From Roseomonas mucosa (GTDB taxonomy: Bacteria > Pseudomonadota > Alphaproteobacteria > Acetobacterales > Acetobacteraceae), in assembly GCA_945878375.1 (NCBI GenBank), contig CAMDWG010000011.1, positions 45,146-109,145 of the forward strand: DNA of 64,000 nt, given 5' to 3'. The stretch's first letter is position 1; each line of letters begins with the position of its first letter. Of the stretch, positions 16,880 to 25,961 are shown in pieces. The position numbers were made by a program, and so were the translations under genes. The notes under the pieces were generated by a model. It did not search any database. It saw only the letters and a list, made by a program, of their open reading frames with translations, and was not told the DNA's origin.

Positions 16880-17038
16880 TCAGACGCGCCGGATGGCGGG
16901 CATGGCGTCGCCGGGGGTTCCCTTGGCGCGCAGCTCCGCCAGCAGCGACCAGACGCGATGCGGGTCCATGCGGGTGTCGGGATCGTTCAGCAGGCGATCG
17001 AGTTCAGCCAGCTTCGTCTCGGTCTCGCGATCGGTCAT
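16880..17038 (-). CDS. 52-residue conserved-looking hypothetical protein
   Basis: A short frame from ATG 17038 to TGA 16880: MTDRETETKLAELDRLLNDP, then DTRMDPHRVWSLLAEL and a tail ending MPAIRRV. The pattern of a leucine-rich helix, LNDPDTxMDPxRVW and LLAEL looks like small alphaproteobacterial proteins of unknown function. Codon use is typical of the neighbourhood and the frame has no rare codons. A GGGAA lies about 6 bases before the ATG. It is co-oriented with the small gene downstream and the unknown gene upstream. Confidence 0.6.
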   Translation of the reverse strand: MTDRETETKLAELDRLLNDPDTRMDPHRVWSLLAELRAKGTPGDAMPAIRRV

Positions 17039-17151
17039 CTGGCGTTCCCGCGGTCGGTTGGGGCCGGTGCAGCCGCCCGCAGGGGCGGCCGCTGCGGATC
17101 ATGAATGCAGGAACGTGGACACCGCGTGGCGGTTGCGTGCCTTGATCGTGA

Positions 17152-18354
17152 TCAAGGTGAGGACAAGATGGCGGGCGCCAGCGCGGGGGATTTCGCCGCC
17201 GGGTGGGACGGGTTGCGGAAGCGCAACTCGCCCCCGGGCGCCGCATCCGGCGGGTTGGCGCCGAACAGCTCCATGCGTGTGGAACAGGTGACGGCCACCA
17301 CGCGCCGCGCGGAGGGTTCGGTCATCCAGCGCCGCGTGCTGCCTTCCAGTTCCATCCGATCCCGCAGCGACCGCCATTCGGTGCGGTCGATGTCGTCGAG
17401 GAAGATGGCGAGGATGCCGGGATGCCGCCCCGACAGGCGCCCCTCCGCCGCTTCGGCCATGCGGGAGCAGACGGCGCTGGCGATGGTGTTCTCCCGCCCC
17501 GCACGGGCGGCCATGACGAAGACGGATCCGCTATCGGCGGTCGCGGTCACGGCGAGGTGCGCTTCCTCACCGAATTGCGCGCGAAGCTGGCCGGGCAGGC
17601 CGCGCATCGCCGCCTGGGCGCCGGCCAGCACCAGGGGATCGAGCTTGAGCACGGCATCGGCGCCCGAATCCTGGCGCTTCTCCTCGGCCAGAAGGGTCGA
17701 GATGCGGCGGTGGAGCTCCGCCACCTGGGCATCGGTCGCCATGCCGCCCGGCAGCGTCATCTTCAGCAGATAGCGGCCCGGATGGGCGGCCAGCCAGGTC
17801 TGGAGTTCCGGGTTGATCCGGTCCACCAGGGCGCACCAATCGCCCCGATGCACCTGCCGGCCTTCCTCGGCGGAGGCCGCTTCGCAGACCACCTCGGCGG
17901 TCTCGCCGTCGCGGGTGATGGTGAGGTCCCAGGGGGTTTCCTCGGCAAGGCCGGTGAAGGCCACGTTGAAGCCGCGCGACCTGTGCAGCGCGGCGGTGCG
18001 GAGCAGGTGGAACAGCGGGACGAGGGTCGCTTCCCCGGTCAGCCCGGCCTCGATCAGCTCCCGAAGGCGCTTGCGCGGCCCGGCGGGCAGGGCTGCGGCC
18101 AGCCGCACGGCTTCGCACGCGAAGGCGCTGACGCGCCGTTCCGCCGGGCTTGCCTTGGCAAGCGCCGCGGGTTCGGCGAGGCGCGCGAGGACGAGTTCGA
18201 GGGCATGGCGCTGCTGCGCCGCGCGGCCGGCCAGCGACGCGGCGGCGGCACGGCGGCCGATCTCCGCAAGGCGGGCCGCCCATCGGCGGTCCCCACAGAG
18301 GGCGCGAAAACGCGCAAGGTCGGCCGGGTCCGGCCGGTGGTCGGCGAAGGGCAT
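17152..18354 (-). CDS. Uncharacterised 400-residue protein
   Basis: I do not recognise this protein. The first 130 residues are Ala/Arg/Leu-rich helix (RRWAARLAEIGRRAAAASLA). The centre (about 140-200) has GFNVAFTGLAEETPWDLTIT and TAEVVCEAASAEEGRQV, a strand-turn-strand order reminiscent of PD-(D/E)xK nuclease folds but with no Lys after the Glu, so any such site looks degenerate. The C-terminal third is alpha/beta (HPGILAIFLDDIDRTEW, RRVVAVTCSTRMELFG). There is no signal peptide or membrane span. Start ATG 18354 (MPFADHRP) is chosen because upstream codons are atypical. The surrounding genes give no functional clue. Confidence 0.7.
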   Translation of the reverse strand: MPFADHRPDPADLARFRALCGDRRWAARLAEIGRRAAAASLAGRAAQQRHALELVLARLAEPAALAKASPAERRVSAFACEAVRLAAALPAGPRKRLRELIEAGLTGEATLVPLFHLLRTAALHRSRGFNVAFTGLAEETPWDLTITRDGETAEVVCEAASAEEGRQVHRGDWCALVDRINPELQTWLAAHPGRYLLKMTLPGGMATDAQVAELHRRISTLLAEEKRQDSGADAVLKLDPLVLAGAQAAMRGLPGQLRAQFGEEAHLAVTATADSGSVFVMAARAGRENTIASAVCSRMAEAAEGRLSGRHPGILAIFLDDIDRTEWRSLRDRMELEGSTRRWMTEPSARRVVAVTCSTRMELFGANPPDAAPGGELRFRNPSHPAAKSPALAPAILSSP

Positions 18355-18452
18355 GCGACGACCCGTATTGTTGTTGGGGTGGTGGCGCTTCCTAAGCCCG
18401 AGCCAGAGCGGCGCGTCAAGCGCGGAACCGATGCCCCTGCGATGAAAGGGGG

Positions 18453-18470
18453 GGCGGCCGTCAGGCCGCC
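18453..18470. terminator. Hairpin upstream of the unknown gene
   Basis: GGCGGCC, loop GTCA, GGCCGCC: a perfect 7-bp stem in the 238-bp gap (18355-18592) between the unknown gene and the Spy-like gene, both on the minus strand. It lies about 120 bases after the Spy-like stop, so it probably ends that transcript. I see no supported gene in the gap. Confidence 0.4.
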
Positions 18471-18592
18471 GCCTCAGGCTTGGCCGGTGAGGAGCAGCGC
18501 CGTGCTGTGGGTCGCCCCCGCACAATCGGCCAGCGCTTCACCAGCGCGACGGCGCAGGGCGGCCCGGATCGGCAAGGCGCTGGTCGCGGCGC

Positions 18593-19162
18593 TCAGCGCG
18601 GCTGGTAGCCGCGCTGCCGGGCATACTCCGCCCGCTGTTCCGCGCTGAGTGCTGCCCGCATCGTGATATGCACACCCAGGTGGACCTCGCGCAGCCGGCC
18701 GTTGAGGCCCCCGAGCGCGGCGGTCAGGGCCGCGAGGCGCGCCGTGTCGGCCTCGCCGGCGGCGAACAGCGCATCCAGTTCTCCCTCCAGCGCCACGATC
18801 CGCGCGCCGATGGCCTTGGCTTCCGTCGCCATCATGTCGCGGAGCGCCTCGGCCTCGCGGGCCTGGGCCGGGGTCAAGCGCAGCGCCGCCGCGTGTTCGA
18901 GCACATGCATCGGCCCGGGATAGCCATTCAACTCCGCCGCGAGCGCGAGCGACATGCCTCGCCCGGCGAGCAGGTCCGCCGCCTGTTCCTCCGAGAGCGC
19001 CTTGATCCGGCGCTGCTCAAGCCCCGCATAAGGCTGCGCGGCCGCGCCGTGCTGGTGGTGGCGGTGCTGGGCCTGTGGGTGTGGGTGAGCTTGCGGGGGC
19101 GTGTGATGCTGGGCCATGGCGGGCAGGGCGAACAGGCTCATTGCGGCAAGGATACGTAGCAT
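18593..19162 (-). CDS. Periplasmic Spy/CpxP-like LTxxQ protein with His-rich N-terminus
   Basis: A 189-residue exported protein. A signal peptide (about 1-18, MLRILAAMSLFALPAMAQ) is followed at once by a His/Pro/Gln-rich stretch with about ten His (19-40), a likely metal-binding tail. The rest is helical, with two LTxxQ-like motifs: LTPAQAREAEALRDMM (about 110) and LSAEQRAEYARQRGY near the end, as in Spy/CpxP/ZraP periplasmic chaperones or metal sensors. The start at 19162 has GGAG 7 bases upstream. It is divergent from a Crp-family regulator with a perfect palindrome between them, which suggests joint control. Which metal, if any, is unknown. Confidence 0.82.
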   Translation of the reverse strand: MLRILAAMSLFALPAMAQHHTPPQAHPHPQAQHRHHQHGAAAQPYAGLEQRRIKALSEEQAADLLAGRGMSLALAAELNGYPGPMHVLEHAAALRLTPAQAREAEALRDMMATEAKAIGARIVALEGELDALFAAGEADTARLAALTAALGGLNGRLREVHLGVHITMRAALSAEQRAEYARQRGYQPR

Positions 19163-19212
19163 GGGCGGACTCCAATTCACGTTGCCTCCTACCGGGGAAG
19201 TCGCGATCTCGG

Positions 19213-19228
19213 TATGACCATGGTCATA
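19213..19228. promoter_or_regulatory. Perfect 16-bp palindrome, candidate operator
   Basis: TATGACCATGGTCATA reads identically on both strands. It lies in the 65-bp space between the divergent Spy-like and Crp-family genes, and its last base is the A of the regulator's ATG. Half-site TATGACCA is unlike the classical Crp (TGTGA) or FNR (TTGAT) half-sites. A dimeric HTH regulator bound here would block the regulator's own start, so autoregulation is the simplest reading. Confidence 0.6.
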
Positions 19229-19806
19229 TGAACCTGCCCGATCTTCCCGCCGCGCTGCCGCGCCGCCTGGCCGCAGGCGAAGCTCTGTTCCATGCGGGCG
19301 ATCCGGCGCTTGGCCTGGTGGTCGTGCGCGCCGGACTGCTGGAGCTTCGCCGCGTCTCTCCGGAGGGCCGCGCCTCCGTCCTGCATCGTGCCGGGGCGGG
19401 CGAGAGCTTCGCGGAGGCGTCGCTGTTCGAGGCGCGGCATCACTGCGATGGCATCGCCGCACGGGATTCGCTTGTGGACATCCATCCCGCCGCCGCCATC
19501 CGCCGCGCCATGGCCACATCGCCTGCGCTCGCGATGGCGTTGGCGGCCCATCTGGCCTCGCGGCTGGTGGAGGCGCGGGCGCGGGCCGAGCGACTGACCC
19601 TGCCGCGGGCCGAGGACCGGCTGCTGGACGCCCTGGCTGCCTTGCCGGCGGGACCGGATGGGCTGCGCCGGCTTCCGCGCAGTTGGAAGGCGCTGGCTGG
19701 CGAACTCGGCCTGACGCATGAGGCGACGTATCGCGCGCTGGCCCGGATGGAGCGGGAGGGGCGCCTGGCGCGCCCTGGCCCGGCTCTGGTTCGGCTTGCG
19801 CTGTAG
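19228..19806 (+). CDS. Crp/Fnr-family transcriptional regulator
   Basis: A 192-residue regulator. The N-terminal cupin-like effector domain (about 10-110) has the glycine-rich turns of the family (LAAGEALFHAGDPALGLVVV). The segment that binds cAMP in Crp (GE...RSA) reads GESFAEASLFEARHHCDG, without the Arg-Ser pair, so cAMP binding is unlikely. There is no N-terminal Cys cluster as in FNR. The C-terminal winged HTH (about 150-185) has SWKALAGELGLTHEATYRALARMEREGRL. The start codon overlaps a 16-bp palindrome. Divergence from the His-rich Spy-like gene suggests it answers metal or envelope stress. Confidence 0.85.
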   Translation: MNLPDLPAALPRRLAAGEALFHAGDPALGLVVVRAGLLELRRVSPEGRASVLHRAGAGESFAEASLFEARHHCDGIAARDSLVDIHPAAAIRRAMATSPALAMALAAHLASRLVEARARAERLTLPRAEDRLLDALAALPAGPDGLRRLPRSWKALAGELGLTHEATYRALARMEREGRLARPGPALVRLAL

Positions 19807-19867
19807 GAGCGTGGCGCCGGCAGGCTGGCTGGCCAAGGGGCCCGTTGCGGCCTGCCGGGCGTCACGT

Positions 19868-20971
19868 TCAGTTGCGGGGCAGCCGGGCCCTGGTCGGCGC
19901 ATCCGGGTTCTGCGCGCGGTGGCGCAGCAGGTGGTCGGCCAGCACCAGCGCCAGCATCGCTTCCCCCACCGGCACGGCGCGGATCCCCACACAGGGGTCG
20001 TGGCGGCCCTTGGTCAGCACTTCCACATCCTGTCCGAAGCGGTCCACCGATTGGCGGGGCGTCAGGATGGAACTGGTCGGCTTCACCGCGAAGCGCGCGA
20101 CGATGGGCTGGCCGGTGCTGATGCCGCCCAGGATACCGCCGGCGTGGTTGCTGCCGAACATCACCTCTCCATCCGGACCCATCCGCATCTCATCGGCATT
20201 GCCTTCCCCGTTCAGGGATGCAGCGGCGAAGCCGGCGCCGATCTCGACGCCCTTCACGGCGTTGATCGACATCAGCGCGGCGGCGAGGTCGGAGTCGAGC
20301 TTGCCATAGATCGGCGCACCGAGACCGGGGGGCACGCCTTCGGCCACGACCTCGACCACCGCACCGAGCGACGATCCGGCTTTGCGGGCGGCGGTCAGCG
20401 TCTCCTCCCACCGCGCCGCGGCCTGCGGGTCGGGGCAGAAGAAGGGGTTTTCGTCGACCTGCGCCCAGTCGCGGTTGGCGTCCTCCACCCAGTCGCCGCC
20501 CATGCAGACCAGCGCGCCGCGGATCGTGACGCCATCCAGCAGCTTGCGCGCGATGGCGCCGGCGGCCACCCGCATCGCCGTCTCCCGCGCGCTGGAACGC
20601 CCGCCGCCGCGATAATCGCGCACGCCGTATTTCAGGTCATAGGTCAGGTCGGCATGGCCGGGGCGGAAGCGGTCCTTGATCTCCCCATAGTCCTTGGACC
20701 GCTGGTCCTGGTTCTCGATCACGAGCGAAATCGGGGTGCCGGTGGTCACGCCTTCGAAGGTCCCGGACAGGATCTTCACCTGGTCCGGTTCCTGGCGCTG
20801 GGTGACGAATTTGCTCTGGCCGGGGCGGCGCTTGTCGAGGAAGGGCTGGATATCCGCTTCCGTCAGCGGAATGCGCGGCGGGCAGCCATCCAAGACGCAG
20901 CCAATGGCGGCGCCGTGGGATTCTCCCCAGGTGGTGAAGCGGAACAGTTTTCCCCAAGTGTTGTGGGACAT
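19868..20971 (-). CDS. aroC: Chorismate synthase
   Basis: A 367-residue FMN-dependent lyase that converts 5-enolpyruvylshikimate-3-phosphate to chorismate, the branch point for aromatic amino acids, folates and quinones. Family signatures are [14 protein letters not shown] (7-20), the central [13 protein letters not shown] and the C-terminal [14 protein letters not shown]. Length and ends are canonical. It is on the same strand as fabI, with a small low-GC gene between them. The gap before its start (20972-21048) is markedly richer in A/T than the surroundings and may carry its promoter. Confidence 0.97.
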   Translation of the reverse strand: MSHNTWGKLFRFTTWGESHGAAIGCVLDGCPPRIPLTEADIQPFLDKRRPGQSKFVTQRQEPDQVKILSGTFEGVTTGTPISLVIENQDQRSKDYGEIKDRFRPGHADLTYDLKYGVRDYRGGGRSSARETAMRVAAGAIARKLLDGVTIRGALVCMGGDWVEDANRDWAQVDENPFFCPDPQAAARWEETLTAARKAGSSLGAVVEVVAEGVPPGLGAPIYGKLDSDLAAALMSINAVKGVEIGAGFAAASLNGEGNADEMRMGPDGEVMFGSNHAGGILGGISTGQPIVARFAVKPTSSILTPRQSVDRFGQDVEVLTKGRHDPCVGIRAVPVGEAMLALVLADHLLRHRAQNPDAPTRARLPRN

Positions 20972-21048
20972 TTCTTAACGTCCAGTAAGGGCTGCGCTGG
21001 CGGCACCTATTACACTAAGCTGCAAGCAGGGATGCTTTCGACTATATC

Positions 21049-21273
21049 TCATGTCTGGGGTAGTCGTTCGCGAACCTGCGCAATGAGGCTGGCTAACTGG
21101 CTCTCGTCGCTCACGTCCCGGATGATGATGTCTGGCATTTCGACAAGGCCACGGCCGTCCTTGCCAAAAATCTTGAAGCGCAACCGATGCTCGTAGTCCC
21201 AAATTTCAACGACGCACCGAAGCGGGGCGAACGCGACCTCTAGGCGGGCCTTGATGTCTTGGGGCGACAGCAT
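21049..21273 (-). CDS. 74-residue hypothetical protein of unlike composition
   Basis: I do not recognise this protein. It is a compact alpha/beta sequence with one Cys (FAPLRCVVEIWDYEHRLRFK), a basic IFGKDGRGLVEMP turn and a C-terminal helix ESQLASLIAQVRERL. The start ATG 21273 has AGGAG about 7 bases upstream, one of the best ribosome sites here. The gene and its flanks (20972-21310) contain visibly more A and T, including AAAAA and AATTTC runs, than the genes around them. It sits between fabI and aroC, so it looks like an insertion into that pair. Confidence 0.65.
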   Translation of the reverse strand: MLSPQDIKARLEVAFAPLRCVVEIWDYEHRLRFKIFGKDGRGLVEMPDIIIRDVSDESQLASLIAQVRERLPQT

Positions 21274-21310
21274 CGGATAACTCCTACCCAGCAGATGATT
21301 ATGGCTGCGG

Positions 21311-22156
21311 TCAGACCGTCGCGATATCCGGCGCGTCGGGGTTCTTCATGCCGACGATGTGGTAGCCGCAATCCACATGGTGGATCTCACCCGTCACGCC
21401 CGAGGACAGCGAGGACAGCAGATACAGCCCCGCGCCGCCCACATCCTCGATGGTCACGTTGCGCTCCAGCGGGGCGTTGTACTGGTTCCACTTCAGGATG
21501 TAGCGGAAATCGCCGATCCCGCTCGCGGCCAGCGTCTTGATCGGGCCCGCGCTGATGCCGTTCACCCGGATACCCGCCTTGCCGAGATCGGCCGCCATGT
21601 AGCGGACCGACGCCTCCAGCGCGGCCTTGGCGACGCCCATCACGTTGTAGTGGGGCGTCACGCGCTCGGCGCCCAGGTAGCTCATGGTCAGCAGCGTGCC
21701 GCCCGGCTTCATCAGCGGCACCGCGCGCTGCGCGACGGAGACGAAGGAATAGACAGAGATGTCCATCGCCTGCAGGAAGGCGTCGCGCGGTGTGTCCATG
21801 TAGCGCCCGCGCAGGAACTGCTTGTCCGCGAAGCCGATGGCATGGACCAGGAAGTCCAGCCCGCCCCATTCGGCCTTCACCTTCTCGAACACCGCATCGA
21901 CGCTGGCATCGTCGGTGACGTCGCAGGGCAGGACGAGGCGGGAGCCGATCTGCTCCGCCAGCGGGCGCACCCGCTTCTCCAGCGCCTCGCCCTGGTAGGT
22001 GAAGCACAGCTCGGCGCCTTGCGCGGCCACCGATTGCGCTATGCCCCAGGCGATGGAACGGTCATTGGCGACCCCCATCACAACGCCGCGCTTGCCCGCC
22101 ATGAGCGTCCCCACGGGGACGGCGGCGAGCGTTTCGGGCGTGTCGGCATGGGACAT
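21311..22156 (-). CDS. fabI: Enoyl-[acyl-carrier-protein] reductase (NADH)
   Basis: A 281-residue SDR-type reductase for the last step of each fatty-acid elongation cycle. It has the FabI-type cofactor motif [14 protein letters not shown] (28-41) instead of the usual SDR GxxxGxG. Active-site Tyr160, Tyr170 and Lys177 lie in [20 protein letters not shown]. The C-terminal [19 protein letters not shown] is typical. The start at 22156 (MSHADTP) is favoured; an ATG at 22171 would add five residues. It is the target class of triclosan. It is divergent from pdxH and on the same strand as aroC. Confidence 0.95.
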   Translation of the reverse strand: MSHADTPETLAAVPVGTLMAGKRGVVMGVANDRSIAWGIAQSVAAQGAELCFTYQGEALEKRVRPLAEQIGSRLVLPCDVTDDASVDAVFEKVKAEWGGLDFLVHAIGFADKQFLRGRYMDTPRDAFLQAMDISVYSFVSVAQRAVPLMKPGGTLLTMSYLGAERVTPHYNVMGVAKAALEASVRYMAADLGKAGIRVNGISAGPIKTLAASGIGDFRYILKWNQYNAPLERNVTIEDVGGAGLYLLSSLSSGVTGEIHHVDCGYHIVGMKNPDAPDIATV

Positions 22157-22258
22157 GTGTGGGACCGGCATCTGGTTGCGAAGGCGGGGGCGGGATGGCA
22201 CATGCCCCCAGCGGGAGCAAGTGCCCGGCGCAATTCCCTATGCCTATGGAGACCGACC

Positions 22259-22861
22259 TTGGACCAGGCCTCGCGCTTGCCCGCCCCGGAAGACCCGATC
22301 CCGCTCTTCGAGGCCTGGATGGCCGAAGCCGCGACATCCGAGCCGAACGACCCCAACGCCGTCTGCCTCGCCACCGCCACCCCCGATGGCCGGCCTTCCG
22401 CCCGCATGGTGCTGCTGAAGGACGTCGATGCGCGCGGCTTCGTCTTCTACACCAACCTCGAAAGCCGCAAGGGCGGGGAACTGGCGGCGAACCCCTTCGC
22501 GGCCATGTGCTTCCATTGGAAGACGCTGCAGCGTTCGGTCCGCGTCGAAGGCCGGATCGAGCCCGTCAGCGCCGAGGAGGCCGATGCCTACTACGCCTCC
22601 CGCGCGCGGGGCAGCCGGATCGGCGCCTGGGCGTCGCGGCAGTCCCGCCCGCTGGAAGGGCGCTTCGCGCTGGAGAAGGCGGTGGCGGAGTACACGCTGA
22701 AATTCGGCCTGGCCGAGATCCCGCGCCCAGCCCATTGGTCCGGCTTCCGCCTGCTGCCCGCCCGCATCGAGTTCTGGCGCGACATGCCCTTCCGGCTGCA
22801 TGAGCGCCGCGTCTTCCACAAGGCGGATGCGGGGTGGGAGCTGGAGATGCTCTACCCGTGA
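22259..22861 (+). CDS. pdxH: Pyridoxamine 5'-phosphate oxidase
   Basis: A 200-residue FMN enzyme that oxidises pyridoxine/pyridoxamine 5'-phosphate to PLP. Signatures are [49 protein letters not shown] and the C-terminal [17 protein letters not shown] choose the TTG at 22259, which has GGAGA 7 bases upstream and gives a normal N-terminus; an in-frame ATG at 22202 would add 19 atypical residues. It is divergent from fabI. Its TGA overlaps the GTG start of the kinase-fusion gene. Confidence 0.93.
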   Translation: MDQASRLPAPEDPIPLFEAWMAEAATSEPNDPNAVCLATATPDGRPSARMVLLKDVDARGFVFYTNLESRKGGELAANPFAAMCFHWKTLQRSVRVEGRIEPVSAEEADAYYASRARGSRIGAWASRQSRPLEGRFALEKAVAEYTLKFGLAEIPRPAHWSGFRLLPARIEFWRDMPFRLHERRVFHKADAGWELEMLYP

Positions 22862-24354
22862 CCATCCCCGCGCAGCAGGAAGAGGTCGCCGCCCTGCTCG
22901 CGCAGATCACCATGGTCGCGCCGATCGAGACGCATATCTCCGCCGTCTTCGTGGGCGCGACCGAGGCCTTCAAGCTGAAGAAGGCCGTCACGCTCCCCTT
23001 CCTGGACTTCGCCCCCCTTGCCGCGCGGGCGCAGTTCTGCCGGCGGGAGCTGGAGCTGAACCGGCCCAACGCGCCCGCCATCTATCGTGACGTGCTGCCC
23101 GTGACGCGCGCCGCCGACGGCACCCTGGCCCTGGCGGGGCCGGGAGAGGTGGTGGATTGGGTGCTTCGCATGGCCCCTGTGCCGGCGGGGGATTTCCTGG
23201 ATGTGATCGCGGCGCGAGGCGGGCTGGATGGCGCCTTGCTGGATGCCCTGGCCGATACCGCCGCCGCGCTGGTCGCCGCCGCGCCGGTCCGGACAGGGGT
23301 GGACAGCGCCGCGCGGATGCGGCTGGTGCTGGCGGGCAATTTGGCGGGCTGCCGGCAGGTGGGCTTCGACGCCGGCCGGCTCGCCGCCATCGAGGCGGCG
23401 ATGCTGGCGCGGCTCGAAGCGCTGGCGCCTTTGCTCGCGGCCCGGGCGGGAGCGGGGTTCGTGCGGCGCTGCCATGGCGACCTCCATCTCGGGAATCTTT
23501 GCCTCTGGGATGGCCGGCCCGTGGCCTTCGACGCGCTGGAATTCGATGAGGCCTTCGCCGCCATCGATATCGGCTACGAACTCGCCTTCCTGCTGATGGA
23601 CCTCGATGTCCGGGTGTCCCGTGCGGCGGCGAACCGGGTGATGAACCGCATCATGGCCCGCGCCCCGGACCCCGGGATGCTGGCGGGCCTTCCCTTCTGG
23701 ATGGCCCAGCGGGCGCTGGTGCGGGCCAAGCTCGAACCCGCCCGTGGCCGGGACGGGCTGCCCTATCTCGCCGCCGCCGAGGACTATCTGCGCCCCGCGC
23801 CGCCGCGCCTGGTGGCGGTGGGGGGGCTGCAAGGCACGGGCAAGACCTGGGTGGCGCGCGGGCTGGCCCCGGCGCTCGGCGTCGCGCCCGGCGCGCTGCA
23901 TCTGCGGAGCGACGAGATCCGCAAGCGCCGCGCCGGCGTCGCCCCGGAAACCCGCCTGCCGCCGGAGGCCTACCGGCCGGAGGAAAGCGCCGCCGTCCAT
24001 GCCGAGATCTTCGCCCTGGCCCGCGCGGCGCTGGCGGCCGGGCAATCCGTGGTGCTGGACGCCATGTTCCTTGACCCCGCGATGCGCGCGGCGGCGGAAG
24101 CGGTGGCCGCGCCCCATCCCTTCGCCGGCTTCTGGCTGGAGGCCCCCCTTGGCCTGCTGCGCGCCCGCGTGGCGGGGCGGGGGGCCGATGCGTCGGACGC
24201 GACGGTGGAGGTGCTGGAGCGCGCGGCGGCCGCCGATCCGGGGCCGGTCGCGTGGACACGGCTCGACGCCGCGGGGGATGCGCTGGGCGCCGCCCGGGCG
24301 GCCCTGGGCCTGGCCTCGGCGCCTCTGGCCTTGAAGGACGAAGCCGGCGCATAA
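22858..24354 (+). CDS. Aminoglycoside phosphotransferase-like / P-loop kinase fusion
   Basis: A 498-residue two-domain protein. The N-terminal half (about 1-315) is APH-like, with the catalytic loop [15 protein letters not shown] and the following DALEFDE metal-binding Asp. The C-terminal half (about 320-498) is a P-loop kinase of the zeta-toxin/shikimate-kinase type with [16 protein letters not shown] and LRSDEIRKR. This architecture occurs as an uncharacterised family (often called bifunctional APH/ATP-binding). The true substrate is unknown and need not be an antibiotic. The GTG start (22858) overlaps the pdxH stop by four bases (GTGA). Confidence 0.87.
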   Translation: MTIPAQQEEVAALLAQITMVAPIETHISAVFVGATEAFKLKKAVTLPFLDFAPLAARAQFCRRELELNRPNAPAIYRDVLPVTRAADGTLALAGPGEVVDWVLRMAPVPAGDFLDVIAARGGLDGALLDALADTAAALVAAAPVRTGVDSAARMRLVLAGNLAGCRQVGFDAGRLAAIEAAMLARLEALAPLLAARAGAGFVRRCHGDLHLGNLCLWDGRPVAFDALEFDEAFAAIDIGYELAFLLMDLDVRVSRAAANRVMNRIMARAPDPGMLAGLPFWMAQRALVRAKLEPARGRDGLPYLAAAEDYLRPAPPRLVAVGGLQGTGKTWVARGLAPALGVAPGALHLRSDEIRKRRAGVAPETRLPPEAYRPEESAAVHAEIFALARAALAAGQSVVLDAMFLDPAMRAAAEAVAAPHPFAGFWLEAPLGLLRARVAGRGADASDATVEVLERAAAADPGPVAWTRLDAAGDALGAARAALGLASAPLALKDEAGA

Positions 24355-24398
24355 AGATCACGTTGGGAAGGTTTCCGCGAATAAGGGGAGAGCGTGCG

Positions 24399-25277
24399 AT
24401 GGCCTATCGCCGTCTGTTGCTGCCACTCACGGGCACCGCCGCCGGGGAAGCCGCGCTCGCCACGGCGCTCGATGTCGCGCGGGTCTGGAGCGCGCATCTG
24501 CATTGCCTGCATGTCCGCGTCGATGCGCGCGACGTCGCCCCCCTGGCCGGGGAAGGCCTCTCGGGCGCGATGATCGAGGAGATGATGGCCGCGACGGAGC
24601 GCGAAAGCGGCGAGCGCGCCGGACGGGTGCGCCAGTTGTTTGACCGCTTCGCGACCACCCATGGGGACCTGACCCTGGCCTCCGACCCCAACACGGCGCT
24701 GAAGGTGCCGGGGGTGACCGTCAGCTTCGAGACCCTCGCTGGCCGCGAGGAGGATGTGGTCGCGCAGCAATCGCGCCTGTTCGACATGGCCGTGGTGCCC
24801 CACCCCGAGGCGGGGGAGGATGTCTCCTCCTCCGACGCGCTGCATGCGGTGCTGTTCGACAGCGGACGCCCGGTGCTGATCGCCCCCCGCGAGGCGCCGG
24901 CGACCATCGGCACCCGCGTCGCGGTGGCCTGGAACGGAAGCGCGGAGAGTGCGGCGGCCGTCGCGGCGGCGCTGCCCTGGCTCCATCGGGCGCAGGCGGT
25001 GCGCATCCTGTGCTCCGACGACTACCAGCGCCGCGGCCCGGGCGCGGAGGGCATCCGCGCCTATCTCCGCTGGCATGGGATTGAGGCCGAGGTCGTCCCT
25101 TTCAAGCCCACGACGCGGGAGGTGGGGGCGGGGCTGCTGGGTGCCGCGCGGGATTTCGGCGCCGATCTGATGTGCCAGGGCGCCTACAGCCATTCCCGCC
25201 TGCGCCAGCTGATCCTGGGCGGCGTCACGCGCCATGTGCTGGAGAATGCGGATTTGCCGGTCCTGATGTGCCGCTGA
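24399..25277 (+). CDS. Universal stress protein (two-domain)
   Basis: A 292-residue protein with two UspA folds. The N-terminal half starts AYRRLLLPLTGTAAGEAALATALDVARVW. The second half (about 160-292) starts IGTRVAVAWNGSAESAAAV and ends with the ATP-type motif GAYSHSRLRQLILGGVTRHVLENADLPVLM. The start ATG 24399 is preceded by GGGGAGAG. Usp proteins bind ATP and help cells survive stress; specific targets are unknown. It stands alone between the kinase fusion and a convergent DUF1203 gene. Confidence 0.92.
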   Translation: MAYRRLLLPLTGTAAGEAALATALDVARVWSAHLHCLHVRVDARDVAPLAGEGLSGAMIEEMMAATERESGERAGRVRQLFDRFATTHGDLTLASDPNTALKVPGVTVSFETLAGREEDVVAQQSRLFDMAVVPHPEAGEDVSSSDALHAVLFDSGRPVLIAPREAPATIGTRVAVAWNGSAESAAAVAAALPWLHRAQAVRILCSDDYQRRGPGAEGIRAYLRWHGIEAEVVPFKPTTREVGAGLLGAARDFGADLMCQGAYSHSRLRQLILGGVTRHVLENADLPVLMCR

Positions 25278-25289
25278 GGCAGCCGGAGG

Positions 25290-25769
25290 TCAGCCAGGCA
25301 GCTTTTCCACCGCCGTCAGCAGGCAGCCGGGGCGCGCGGTGTGGATGTTGATGAAGCGGGTGCGCGGGTCTGCGACGGCACGCGCCAGGATCGGGGCGAC
25401 GTCCTGGCCCTCGCTCACGGCGCCCAAATCATAGAGGCACATCTGATCGGCATCGTAGGACCGGACTGAGACGATGCCGGGGGCCAGCACGATGGGCGCG
25501 ATCGCGTCTTCTGTCGTGAAGCGCGGGCAATCCTCGGCGTGCAGGAAGATCGGGCTCGGGGTCCAGTAGACCCCCTGGGGACGCGGCAGGTCGTAGCTGC
25601 CGAGCAGCATCACCTCCCCTGGTGCGCCGAGGCGCAGGCAATGCCGGCAGGGGAAGCCCGGGCCGTCTACGGCGCGCTTGATCAAGGGGTTGCCGCGATC
25701 GTCGCGACCGGTGGTACGCCAGCGAGACGCGGTCTTGGTGGGAATGGGAACGCAGCGGAAGCGGGACAT
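25290..25769 (-). CDS. DUF1203 family protein
   Basis: A 159-residue protein of the DUF1203 family (unknown function, cytoplasmic). Typical segments are the opening FRCVPIPT, GFPCRHCLRLGAPGEVMLLGSYD with a C-x-x-C pair (about 40-43), GVYWTPSPIFLHAEDC and RSYDADQMCLYDL. The Cys and His residues suggest metal or redox chemistry, but this is not established. Start ATG 25769 is used because the upstream extension is not family-like. It converges on the universal stress gene. Confidence 0.87.
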   Translation of the reverse strand: MSRFRCVPIPTKTASRWRTTGRDDRGNPLIKRAVDGPGFPCRHCLRLGAPGEVMLLGSYDLPRPQGVYWTPSPIFLHAEDCPRFTTEDAIAPIVLAPGIVSVRSYDADQMCLYDLGAVSEGQDVAPILARAVADPRTRFINIHTARPGCLLTAVEKLPG

Positions 25770-25961
25770 GGGTTGGTCTCCCTGGGCAGGGCGGAGCCTG
25801 CCAGGGCATCGGCCTTGCCCGCCATCCGGCTGTTGCGCCGGCACGCTATTGATGCCGTGAATGCCGAACATCCCGGCCGCTCCCCTGCGCGGCGCGCGCC
25901 GGTGTCCTATGTCACGGGGCAATGAGGGGCCGGCCTTCCGGCCTTATACGGGAGCACCACA

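Noticed and set aside
18474..18575. Short minus-strand frame ending in the peptide THSTALLLTGQA
   Set aside because: It would need a TTG start without a ribosome site and has only 33 codons. The end looks protein-like but support is too weak.
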